Assembly: GCA_036847185.1 (NCBI GenBank)
Contig: DAIUAM010000008.1
Coordinates: forward strand, 23,973 to 87,972
Direction: 5' to 3'
DNA from: UBA4738 sp002413305
GTDB taxonomy: Bacteria > Actinomycetota > UBA4738
Length of the DNA stretch: 64,000 nt
This document shows, one piece after another, positions 36,647 through 46,054 of this stretch (its first letter is position 1; each line of letters opens with the position of its first letter). The notes under the pieces are model-generated. The model had not been told where the DNA came from. It was given only the letters and a program-made list of their open reading frames with translations, and did not search any database. The position numbers and the translations under genes were made by a program.

Positions 36647-37057
36647 GTGAGTCAGGCGCAGGAGTACATCGAGATCTACTTGTGGGGCTTCATCGAGAGT
36701 CGCGACGGGATTCCGTCATTGGTCGAGGCGTACGGCGACCTGACTGGCGACTTTGCTGCGATGAACTCAACGGAGCGCGCGCTCGAGTTTGGATTCTCGC
36801 CGCGCGGGGCGAGTGACCCCACGTCAGTGCTGGCCGGATCAGACGACCACGGCGATTTCGAGATACGGCAGGTCTGGCTGGAGGACGTATCTGTCAACGG
36901 AACCCATGAGCTCTTCGAGGAGGCTAATGATCTGGCGGACGGCATCGCGGATCTGCTTGGCCGTCTGGCTTCAAATGATCCGCGGACCGGCATTGCTGCT
37001 AAGGAAGCAGAGCGACGATTGGCACTCTATGACCAGCGCTGGGGCATTTCGCGTTGA
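36647..37057 (+). CDS. Hypothetical protein of the islet
   Basis: A 136-residue acidic protein (SQAQEYIEIYLWGFIESRDG at the start; HELFEEANDLADGIADLLG near the end) that I do not recognise. GAGGAGG (36631-36637) lies nine bases before the GTG at 36647; the GTG at 36641 is too close and an ATG at 36581 has no ribosome site. It is divergent from the nuclease-like gene. The low-GC composition is shared with the two neighbours, so the three genes probably arrived together. Confidence 0.55.
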   Translation: MSQAQEYIEIYLWGFIESRDGIPSLVEAYGDLTGDFAAMNSTERALEFGFSPRGASDPTSVLAGSDDHGDFEIRQVWLEDVSVNGTHELFEEANDLADGIADLLGRLASNDPRTGIAAKEAERRLALYDQRWGISR

Positions 37058-37120
37058 TCGGTAACGAATAGAGGACCCGACGGGAACATCATCAACCTGT
37101 TCCAGCGAGGCTCCTAGCCC

Positions 37121-38169
37121 TCACACCGCCAGTGATCCGAACGCGCTGTCCTTCGCCCTCCTCGCCAGCGCGGGAACCGCTTGGTCGAGCTGGGCGAACG
37201 TCGGGTGGTCGCCGATGCCTGCCAGGAACCTTCGATACGAGCCTTCCATGATGATGGCGATCTTCCAGCCGGCGAGGGCCATGTACCACCTGACCTGGTC
37301 GACGGGGACCTCGGAGGCTGAGGCGTAGCGTTCGAGCAGGTCCCGCCTTCGCGGAAAGCCCTCCTGGTCGGTCACCGTGGCGACGCGCAGGCCGAACGAT
37401 TCGTCGCCCGGGTCGCGCCAGAAGTACAGGAGCCAGCCGAGGTCGGCCAGCGGATCGCCGATCGTGGACATCTCCCAGTCGACGACGGCGACGAGCGACG
37501 CGGGCGAGGACGGGGCGAAGATGACGTTGTCGAGCTTGAAGTCGCCGTGGACGATCGTGGGGCGTGGACTCCCAGACGGAAGGTGAACAGCGAGCCACGC
37601 TCCCACCTCATCGATCTCCGGGATGTCTCGGAACTTGGCCAGGTCCCACAGGCCGCGCATCCGCCACAGCTGGCGTTCGAGGTACCCGGCCGGCTTGCCG
37701 AAGCTCTCCAGGCCGGCCGCCACGTGGTCGACCGCCTGCAGCGCGACCAGCGTGTCCAGGAGCTGCTCGCCCATCCTCCGGCGGTCGTCCACGGAGGACA
37801 GCTCCGGTGGGAGCTCCTCGCGCACCACCAGCCCGGGCACGGGCTCCATCAGGTAGAAGTTCGCGCCGATCACGCTCGGGTCCTCGCACAACGCCAGCAC
37901 TCCCGGCACCGGGACCGGCGCACCGGAATCCCGCAACGCCTTCATCACCCGGTACTCGCGGCGCACGTCGAACGCGGTCGGCGGGAGGTCGCCGCGGGGC
38001 GGGCGGCGGAGCACCACCTCCCACCCCTCGCCGGACACCAGGAACGTCAGGCACGACTGGCCCTCGCCGAGCCGCACCACGTCGAACGCGCCGGTGAATC
38101 CAGGGAACGAATGCGCGAAGTACTCCGCAAGGCCCTCCGGGGAGACGGCCGCCCGGGTCGCCTCGTCGA

Positions 38170-38173
<4 letters not shown>
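37121..38173 (-). CDS. APH-family phosphotransferase, ACAD10/11-like kinase part
   Basis: Aminoglycoside-phosphotransferase-like kinase of 350 residues. It has VVLRRPPRGDLPP with the ATP-binding lysine replaced as in this subgroup, the catalytic loop IVHGDFKLDNVIF and the metal-binding VVDWEMSTIGDPLADLGW. This form is the N-terminal half of ACAD10/ACAD11 and the LvaA kinase, which phosphorylates the 4-hydroxyl of hydroxyacyl-CoA. The ATG overlaps the stop of the acyl-CoA dehydrogenase gene (ATGA), so the split pair is coupled. Confidence 0.85.
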
Positions 38174-39408
<1,235 letters not shown>

Positions 39409-39458
39409 GTCCGTCGCCTCCTCGCGCCCTGGGGCAGGGAGCAGAAGGACTCTACCGA

Positions 39459-40019
39459 CTATGTCTCCGAGGTCCCCAAGACGGTCTCAACGGGGATGCA
39501 GAGACCAGGGAGGTCGGTCGACTCGAGCAGATCTCCGCGTTCGAGCAGAACGGGCGGCCCGTAGCCGCCTTCACGCAGCCGGTACACCTCGATCCGCTCG
39601 GCGTCGAGGTCGACGAACCAGTACTCGGGGACCGCGTAGCTCTCGTACAGCCGGCGCTTGCGGACGAGCTCGAGGCGACGGGTACTCGGGGATGACACCT
39701 CGACCACGAGGTCCGGCGCGGAACGGACGAACCGTGGCTCGATCCTGCCGGCGTTGTCTGCCTTGAGGTACAGAACGTCGGGCTCGACCACATCCTTGTC
39801 GGAGAAGTAGACGTCCGTTGGCGCCGGGTAGACCTGCCCGCCGCGAGGGGCCCCGTACGCGTCGAGGGCCACGACCAACGCCACCACGACCCGTTGGTGA
39901 CGCGTGGACGGTGCGGGCGTCACAACGAGCTCACCGCCGATGAGCTCGCGGCGGAGATTGTCGTCGGGGAACCCCTGCAGATCGGCGTACGAAAGGCCCG
40001 CCTTCGGTTCTGTCGCCAT
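39459..40019 (-). CDS. Uma2 family (DUF820) nuclease-like protein, copy 2
   Basis: A 186-residue paralogue of copies 1 and 3, starting MATEPKAGLSYADLQGFPDD. The active-site strands APDLVVEVSSPSTRR and YWFVDLDAERIEVY are intact. The reading direction is opposite to the other two. The ATG at 40019 is preceded by the same leader block. Confidence 0.88.
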   Translation of the reverse strand: MATEPKAGLSYADLQGFPDDNLRRELIGGELVVTPAPSTRHQRVVVALVVALDAYGAPRGGQVYPAPTDVYFSDKDVVEPDVLYLKADNAGRIEPRFVRSAPDLVVEVSSPSTRRLELVRKRRLYESYAVPEYWFVDLDAERIEVYRLREGGYGPPVLLERGDLLESTDLPGLCIPVETVLGTSET

Positions 40020-40066
40020 GGTCCCCCTCTCCGAGCACCGTCGGAGGAAACGGTCAGGCTGCGACA
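40020..40066 (-). promoter_or_regulatory. Conserved leader/promoter of Uma2 gene 2
   Basis: Forty-seven bases homologous to the other Uma2 leaders: TGTCGCAGCCT, then TTTCCTCCGACG at the -10 position and GGAGAGGGGGACC before the ATG. Confidence 0.55.
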
Positions 40067-40084
40067 CTACCTCCTGATCGGCGG

Positions 40085-40498
40085 TCAGATGGGCTCCAGC
40101 ACCACGACCGGGATCTGGCGACGAGTCCGCGTCTCGTAGGCGGCGAAGCCGGGCATCAGCTCCTTCTGCCGGGTCCAGATCCGCTCGCGCTCCTCGCCCT
40201 CGGCCAAGTGGGCCACGACGTCGAGCGTCTCCGTTCCCACTTCGACCTGGGCCCGCGGGTTGGCGATCAGGTTGTGGTACCAGTCTGGGTTCGTCTCGGC
40301 CCCACCCTTGGACCCGAACACGGCGAACCCATCGCCCACCCTCTGGTACGCGAGCGGGTTCACGCGTTCGATCCCGCTCTTCGCGCCGTGGTGGTGCAAC
40401 AGGAGGAGGGGCCGGCCTTCGAACCCTCCCCCGACCCGCCCCTCGTTGGCGCGGAACTCCTCGATGATCTTCCGGTTCCACTCGCTCACTTCGGGCAT
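40085..40498 (-). CDS. F420-binding nitroreductase-family (Ddn-like) protein
   Basis: A 137-residue split-barrel protein of the Ddn/DUF385 type: WNRKIIEEFRANEGRVGG at the start, LLLLHHHGAKSGIERVNPL, FGSKGGAETNPDWYHNLIANP and a final RQIPVVVLEP. These use reduced F420 to reduce quinones or nitro compounds. With the LLM and PPOX proteins it marks an F420-using organism. Confidence 0.87.
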   Translation of the reverse strand: MPEVSEWNRKIIEEFRANEGRVGGGFEGRPLLLLHHHGAKSGIERVNPLAYQRVGDGFAVFGSKGGAETNPDWYHNLIANPRAQVEVGTETLDVVAHLAEGEERERIWTRQKELMPGFAAYETRTRRQIPVVVLEPI

Positions 40499-40571
40499 GG
40501 GTCCGCTCCTTCGGCACTCGGATGGATCGCGATACCTCTCTCAATGCTCCGCGGCGCGCGGGCATTCCCCG

Positions 40572-40778
40572 CTACCGGGACGAGTGGCGAACCTCCCGCC
40601 ACAGCGAGGCACCCAGCAGTCCGATCGCGGCGGGCGGCAGGAACCACCACGCCGGCACGCCGTGGTGCGCAAGCAGCGCGGACATGCCGAACGCCACCGA
40701 CAGCCCCGCCGCCACCCGCCAGTCGTCCCCGACCACGAAGTCGTACCAGAACCGGAAGAACCCCACGACGTACTTCAC
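40572..40778 (-). CDS. Small membrane protein coupled to the FTR1-like gene
   Basis: A 68-residue protein with two hydrophobic segments (WRVAAGLSVAFGMSALLAHH and WWFLPPAAIGLLGASLW) and an N-terminal VKYVVGFFRFWYDFVVGDD that looks like the FWYDF..GDDW motif of small actinobacterial membrane proteins. The GTG start overlaps the upstream gene's stop (GTGA), suggesting a two-protein membrane complex. Confidence 0.65.
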   Translation of the reverse strand: MKYVVGFFRFWYDFVVGDDWRVAAGLSVAFGMSALLAHHGVPAWWFLPPAAIGLLGASLWREVRHSSR

Positions 40779-41581
40779 GGTTCGACCCCCACCGGGACCG
40801 CGGTGACCGCTTCGACGCGTTCTCGCTGCCACCGCAGGAGCCGCACCAGGCCCAACGCGGAGAGCACGACGAACCCCAGCACCACCAGGATCGCCGCGTC
40901 GCCTCCCGGCCACGACACGCCGGTCCCCTCGCCGCCCCAGAAGATCCCGAACGTGGTCAGCATCGCGCCGACCCCGAACTTCATCGTGTTCTCGGGAACG
41001 CGGCTCAACGGACGCCGGACCAGCACGCCGGCCGTCCCCACGATCACGATCGCCCCGGCGGCCCCCAGGGCGGCCAGCGGGATGCTCCCCTGCGCGCTCC
41101 CGAACGTGATCACGATGAACGCGACCTCCAGTCCCTCCAGGAAGACGCCCTTGAAGGCCAGCACGAACGCGTACCAGTCGAGCCCGGCGACCTCCTCGAC
41201 CCGCGCCTCGGCGGCCTCGGCGCGCTCCCGCGCGAAGATCGCCTCCTCGTCGTGCAGCGACTTGAAGCCGCCGGCTCGGAGGATCGCCTTGCGCAGCCAC
41301 TGCAGGCCGAACACCAGCAGCAGCGCGCCGACCACCAGGCGCAGCACGCTGATCGGGATCAGCGTCAGGGCCGGCCCGAGCGCGGCGACCACCACGGCCA
41401 GCGCCAGCGTCGCGGTGCCCACGCCGATCAAGGTCGAACGCCACCCCCGCGTCACGCCCACCGCCAACACGATGGTCAGCGCTTCGACCATCTCCACCGC
41501 GCTGGCCAGGAAGGCGGAGACGATCAGGAAGACGCCGCCCACGCTGGCGGCCTTCGACCCGGTGGCGACGGAGGCGAGCAT
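40775..41581 (-). CDS. COG4280-like, FTR1-related membrane protein
   Basis: A 268-residue membrane protein with about seven helices. Two acidic transmembrane motifs, VEMVEALTIVLAVG and FLEGLEVAFIVITFG, recall the REGLE repeats of iron permease FTR1 and its relatives. The cargo is therefore probably a divalent metal, but no ferroxidase or other iron gene is next to it. The ATG at 41581 is used; a TTG three codons earlier is possible. Confidence 0.65.
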   Translation of the reverse strand: MLASVATGSKAASVGGVFLIVSAFLASAVEMVEALTIVLAVGVTRGWRSTLIGVGTATLALAVVVAALGPALTLIPISVLRLVVGALLLVFGLQWLRKAILRAGGFKSLHDEEAIFARERAEAAEARVEEVAGLDWYAFVLAFKGVFLEGLEVAFIVITFGSAQGSIPLAALGAAGAIVIVGTAGVLVRRPLSRVPENTMKFGVGAMLTTFGIFWGGEGTGVSWPGGDAAILVVLGFVVLSALGLVRLLRWQRERVEAVTAVPVGVEP

Positions 41582-41609
41582 CGGCTCCAACGCTACTGCG
41601 GAGCCGGAC

Positions 41610-43121
41610 TCACGGCTCGTACAGCAGGTCGAGGTACTTCTTCAGCAGGTCCCCGACCACGCCCCGGAACGGCACGGTGTTCGCCAGACCGTACATCGGC
41701 GCCATCCCGCCCTTCTCCTTCGGCGTGGCCTTCACCTCGTCCAGGCTCGCCCGGAGGTCCGACAGGAACCGGGCGGCCACGCCGGGCTGCGTGTGCCGAA
41801 GCGTGACGCACAGGTGCACGGCGGGCGGCTTCTGGAGGCCGATCAGGGCCCACCCCCGATGCGCCATGTGGTCCAGCACGCGGTAGATGTCGACCGTCTC
41901 GGAGCCGAAGGCGATCACGAACAGCGGATCGCCGAACACGGAGACGTCGGCCAGCTCCGAGATCCCCCGCTTGATCTCCGTGGCGGTCTCCAAGATCCGC
42001 TTCGTCGCGTCGAGGTACCCCTCCTCGCCGCAGGCGACCATGGCCGCCCAGCAGGCCGCGATCAGCGCGCCCGGCCGGCTCCCGGCGAACGACGGCGAGC
42101 AGTACAACCCGCCCGGCCAGTCCGTGGAGACGAAGTACTGGTGCCGGCGGAGCTCGGGCGTCCGGTACAGCACCACCGAGGTGCCCTTCGCCGCGTAGCC
42201 GAACTTGTGCGTGTCGGCCGACATCGACGTCACGCCGGGCAGGCGGAAGTCGAACTCCGGGACGGGGTAGCCGAGCTTCCGGGCCCACGGCAGGACGAAC
42301 CCGCCCAGGCACGCGTCCGTGTGGAAGCCGATGCCCCGCCGCCGGGCGACCTCCGAGAGCTCGAGGATCGGATCGATCACCCCGTGAGGGAAGCCCGGCG
42401 CCGAGCCGACCATCGCGATCGTGTTCCGGCCGACCCGGGCCTTCATCGCCGGGACGTCCGCGCGGTAGTCCGGGCCGACGGGCACCCGGATCATCCGGAT
42501 GCCGAAGCTCTGCGCCGCCTTATCGAACGCAGGATGCGCCGAGACGGGGGCCACGACCTCAGGCCGGCTGATCCGGCGTTCGGCCCGGGCCCGGTCTCGG
42601 TAGGTCTTCATGGCCAGCATGATCGACTCGGTTCCCCCGCTGCTGACCACGCCGCACACGCGTTCCGCGCCCGGCGAGCCCGCGCCCAGCATGGCCGCCG
42701 TCATCGACACGATGTCGGCTTCGTACTTCGTGATGCTCGGCCACAGGTCGGCGTGCAGGGGGTTGGCCTGGGAGTTGAGCGCGGAGATCTCGTTCAGGAA
42801 GGCAACGTGGCCGGCGTCGCCCTGGTAGACGCCGCCGGAGACGAACCCGTCCCTCCACCGCGGCTCCTCCAGGCCGGCCAGCTCGCGCATCTCCCGCAGG
42901 ATCTCGTCGCGGGGGCGGCCGGCCGCCGGCAGCCGCCGCTGCGCCGGCACGGTCGAGCGGTACGGATGGAGCTGCGGGTCCATCCCGGCCAGCATCTTGT
43001 CGTACTCCTCGTCCAGCTTCGCTCGAACGAACGGCACCCGCTTCAGTGAGCGTTCCACCGCGCCTGCCACGCGAGGGTTGAGGCGGGCGAGCAGGTTCGA
43101 ACCGAACTCGATGGCGTTCAT
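41610..43121 (-). CDS. PLP lyase, sphingosine-1-phosphate-lyase-like
   Basis: A 503-residue group II decarboxylase-fold enzyme close to sphingosine-1-phosphate lyase (Dpl1; the Symbiobacterium homologue is soluble). It shows SGGTESIMLAMKTYRD, HTDACLGGFVLPWA and the PLP lysine in SADTHKFGYAAKG (Lys306). These lyases split a phosphorylated 2-amino alcohol into an aldehyde and phosphoethanolamine. The start overlaps the FGGY kinase stop (ATGA), so a kinase makes the phosphate that this enzyme would cleave. The actual substrate is unknown. Confidence 0.85.
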   Translation of the reverse strand: MNAIEFGSNLLARLNPRVAGAVERSLKRVPFVRAKLDEEYDKMLAGMDPQLHPYRSTVPAQRRLPAAGRPRDEILREMRELAGLEEPRWRDGFVSGGVYQGDAGHVAFLNEISALNSQANPLHADLWPSITKYEADIVSMTAAMLGAGSPGAERVCGVVSSGGTESIMLAMKTYRDRARAERRISRPEVVAPVSAHPAFDKAAQSFGIRMIRVPVGPDYRADVPAMKARVGRNTIAMVGSAPGFPHGVIDPILELSEVARRRGIGFHTDACLGGFVLPWARKLGYPVPEFDFRLPGVTSMSADTHKFGYAAKGTSVVLYRTPELRRHQYFVSTDWPGGLYCSPSFAGSRPGALIAACWAAMVACGEEGYLDATKRILETATEIKRGISELADVSVFGDPLFVIAFGSETVDIYRVLDHMAHRGWALIGLQKPPAVHLCVTLRHTQPGVAARFLSDLRASLDEVKATPKEKGGMAPMYGLANTVPFRGVVGDLLKKYLDLLYEP

Positions 43122-44737
43122 CGGCGAGCTCCTTCGGGGAGGGCGCCCGCGCGGGCGGGCGCGTTGAGCTTGGCTGCCAGGGGACGGGTTCGCTTGTACA
43201 GGTCGCGGAACACGCCGAACAGCTCATCGTAGGTGGCGCGGTTCGCGGGGTCCGGCTGATACGTCCGGGCGATGGGGACCAGCGCCGGGATGTCCTCGAC
43301 CGTCAGCTCGCCCAGCGCCAGCAGCGCCTGGAAGGCCGCGCCTCGCGTCCCTGAGAGGACCGGCTGTTCGACCTGCCGGATCGGGCGGTCCAGGACGTCC
43401 GCGTGGATCTGGCACCACAGGTCGGACTTCGCCCCGCCCCCGATCATGGTGATCGCGTCGAGGCGGCGCTTGATGAACTTCTCCACGTACACGAGCAGCC
43501 AGCGCGAATTGAACGCCACACCCTCCATGACGGCCCGGACCATGTGGGCCCGGGTGGTCTCCAGGGACTGGTTGAAGAAGCCGCCGCGGATCGTGCTGTC
43601 GTCGACGGGGGTGCGTTCGCCGTGCAGCCATGGCAGGAAGACCAGCCGGTCGCTGCCCGCGGGGACGGTCGCCGCCAGGCGGTCGAACGCCGCATAGGGA
43701 TCGTCGGGCCCGCCGCCCTCGGCGAGCTCGTCGTTGGGGAAGAAGACCTTCTCCTTCAGGTAGGTGAGGCAGACGCCGGCCGACTCCTGTTCGGTGGTCA
43801 GCAGGTAACGCCCGGGGATCGATGCCGGCAGTGACGCCATGTTGTGGAACAGGTCGGTCTTCTTGTACGGGACGTGGCAGACCAGCCACGAGGACGTCCC
43901 GATGCACAGATGCGCGTCGAAGTCCCGCACCGCCCCCGAGCCGATCGCCGCGGCGGGCAGGTCCGGCGCACCGCTCACCACCCGGACCGAGGCGGGGAGC
44001 CCCAGCTCGGTCGCGGTCTGTTCGGTGAGGGTACCCAGCACAGTGGCGGCCGGGACCAGGTCGGGGAGCTTCGAACGTTCGAGCCCGGCCATCCTCAGCA
44101 GGCGCTCGTCGTAGTGGATCCGCCCCACGTCCCGGGTGTCGGTGACCCAGTGCAGGGTGATGGAGTCGAAGGTCGAAACGCACCGGCCGGTCAGCCGGAG
44201 GTTCAGCCAGTCCTTCGGCTCGAGGAACGTGGCGGTCGCACGGTACAGCTCGGGGTTCGCCTCCCGTAGGTACAGGATGTGGGAGATGGGGTCCTTGCCC
44301 GAGTGGGTCGGCGCTCCGCCGGTCTTGCGGATCCAGCGGAAGAGCTTCGCCGCGCCGTAGCCCTCGATCCGGGGGAAGCCGTCGGTGAGCCGCTTGGCTT
44401 GCGGGGCTCCCCGCGAGTCCATCCAGATGATCGCCGGGGCCAGCGGCCTGCCGCCCGCGTCCACCGCCACGGTGCCCGACCACTGGACGCTGGCGTTAAC
44501 CGCGATCACCGTCGCCGGCGCGACGCCTGTCTCCTCCAGAACCCTGCGGGTGGCCCGCACCACCGACCGCCACCACTCCTCGGGGTCCTGTTCGGCGCCG
44601 CCGCCCTCCAGCAACGTGACGTGCTGCGGCTCGGTGGCCGCGCCGGCAATCCGACCTGTCGTCGACACAAGGGCAACCTTGAGCGAGGTGGTCCCCAGGT
44701 CGATGGCCAGGACATACCGTTCGCCGGAACCGCTCAC
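43118..44737 (-). CDS. FGGY-family carbohydrate kinase
   Basis: A 539-residue sugar or polyol kinase: AIDLGTTSLKVALV (phosphate 1), WMDSRGAPQAKR, VSGAPDLPAAAIGSG and GTSSWLVCHVP, then AFNSRWLL and the adenosine motif IGGGAKSDLWCQI. It groups with xylulokinase-like FGGY enzymes, but the substrate is open. The GTG start is 66 bp from the divergent MFS gene. The close coupling to a phospho-amino-alcohol lyase suggests that it phosphorylates an amino polyol or other hydroxyl compound taken up by the transporter. Confidence 0.85.
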   Translation of the reverse strand: MSGSGERYVLAIDLGTTSLKVALVSTTGRIAGAATEPQHVTLLEGGGAEQDPEEWWRSVVRATRRVLEETGVAPATVIAVNASVQWSGTVAVDAGGRPLAPAIIWMDSRGAPQAKRLTDGFPRIEGYGAAKLFRWIRKTGGAPTHSGKDPISHILYLREANPELYRATATFLEPKDWLNLRLTGRCVSTFDSITLHWVTDTRDVGRIHYDERLLRMAGLERSKLPDLVPAATVLGTLTEQTATELGLPASVRVVSGAPDLPAAAIGSGAVRDFDAHLCIGTSSWLVCHVPYKKTDLFHNMASLPASIPGRYLLTTEQESAGVCLTYLKEKVFFPNDELAEGGGPDDPYAAFDRLAATVPAGSDRLVFLPWLHGERTPVDDSTIRGGFFNQSLETTRAHMVRAVMEGVAFNSRWLLVYVEKFIKRRLDAITMIGGGAKSDLWCQIHADVLDRPIRQVEQPVLSGTRGAAFQALLALGELTVEDIPALVPIARTYQPDPANRATYDELFGVFRDLYKRTRPLAAKLNAPARAGALPEGARR

Positions 44738-44803
44738 GCCGAGCCCCCTCCGCGCAGTACGGTATCGCGTGTCGAAGCGGGCACGCCTTGGGGGGCCGAG
44801 CGG

Positions 44804-46054
44804 GTGAGCCGATCACAGACGCCCGACGTCACGACCGGGTCGAAGGCCGCCCAGGCCCGCCCCGGCTCCTGGCTGGTCCTGGGGGCCTACGTCGGCGTGG
44901 TGGCCATGAGCCACGTGCTGTGGATCTCCTTCGCCTCGGTCACCTCCCAGGCGGCGCGCACCTTCCACACCACCGACGTGTCGATCGGGCTGCTGGTGTC
45001 GGTGGGGCCGATCTGTTCGGCCCTGTTCTCGATCCCGGCGGGGATGATCCCCGACCGGTTCGGATACCGGACCCCGCTGCTCGCGGCCGGCGTGGCCACC
45101 TCGGTGTTCGCGTTCCTCCGCCCCCTTGCCGGCGGATTCCCCGTCCTGCTGCTGCTCACTGTCGCGCTGCTGATCCCGCAGCCGTTCCTGATCAACGCGG
45201 TGGCCGACGTGGTGAACCGGCACTTCCCGGACGAAGAGGTGGCCACGGCCACGGGCGTCGGGACCATGGCGATCTTCCTGGGCATCACGATCGGCGTCGC
45301 GCTCACCCCGGTCCTCGTGGACGGGCTGGGCATCAAGGGGTCGCAGCTCCTGTACGCCGGGCTGTCGGTGGCCGCACTGTTCGTGTTCTGGATGGTCGCC
45401 CCCAACCCGGTCCCCCGCCGGCTGACCACGGCGATCGAGCTCGCCCCTCGCGAGGCCCTCCGCCGCGTCCTGCGGTCCCGCACGCTGTGGCTCCTGTCCG
45501 CGGTGATCTTCCTGGGGTTCGGGTTCTACCTGGGGATGACCACGTGGCTCGAGGACATCCTAAAGCCGAAGGGGATCGACTCGAACGGCGCCGGCATCGT
45601 GGCCGGGACGATCACGATCGCCGGGGTGGCGGGGTCGGTGGTGCTGGGCGCACTGTCGGACAAGGTTCGCCGCCGCAAGCCGTTCCTGGTCCTGGCGGGG
45701 ATCATTGCGGTGCCCACGCTGTGGCTGCTGGGCCACGTGAGCTCGTTCGCCCTCCTGGAGGTGGTGGCCTTCGTCCTGGGGTTCTTCCTGCTGGCGGCGC
45801 TGCCCGTGGCCATCGCCACGGTGTCGGAGGACGACTCGCTCGGCCCCCAGGTGGCCAGCACAGGGGTCGGGGTGATGTTGATGTCGGGCAACATCGGGGG
45901 CGCCGTCGTGGTCGGCGCGATGGGCCTGCTGAAGAACGCGGAGGGGAACTTCTCCGGCGCGGTGGCTCTGTGCTCGGTGCTGGCCGCCGTCGCCGTCGGC
46001 ATCGCGCTGGCCATCCGAGACCCGCTGGCACGCTCAGCCGCCCCGTCTGCTTGA
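44804..46054 (+). CDS. MFS transporter
   Basis: A 416-residue, twelve-helix major facilitator: GLLVSVGPICSALFSIPAG followed by the MFS loop MIPDRFGYRTPLL, and in the second half GALSDKVRRRKPFLV. It is divergent from the kinase-lyase operon and is the likely importer for their substrate, although it also overlaps the treT gene by one base (TGATG) and could be co-expressed with that. Start GTG, preceded by a G-rich ribosome site. Confidence 0.85.
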   Translation: MSRSQTPDVTTGSKAAQARPGSWLVLGAYVGVVAMSHVLWISFASVTSQAARTFHTTDVSIGLLVSVGPICSALFSIPAGMIPDRFGYRTPLLAAGVATSVFAFLRPLAGGFPVLLLLTVALLIPQPFLINAVADVVNRHFPDEEVATATGVGTMAIFLGITIGVALTPVLVDGLGIKGSQLLYAGLSVAALFVFWMVAPNPVPRRLTTAIELAPREALRRVLRSRTLWLLSAVIFLGFGFYLGMTTWLEDILKPKGIDSNGAGIVAGTITIAGVAGSVVLGALSDKVRRRKPFLVLAGIIAVPTLWLLGHVSSFALLEVVAFVLGFFLLAALPVAIATVSEDDSLGPQVASTGVGVMLMSGNIGGAVVVGAMGLLKNAEGNFSGAVALCSVLAAVAVGIALAIRDPLARSAAPSA

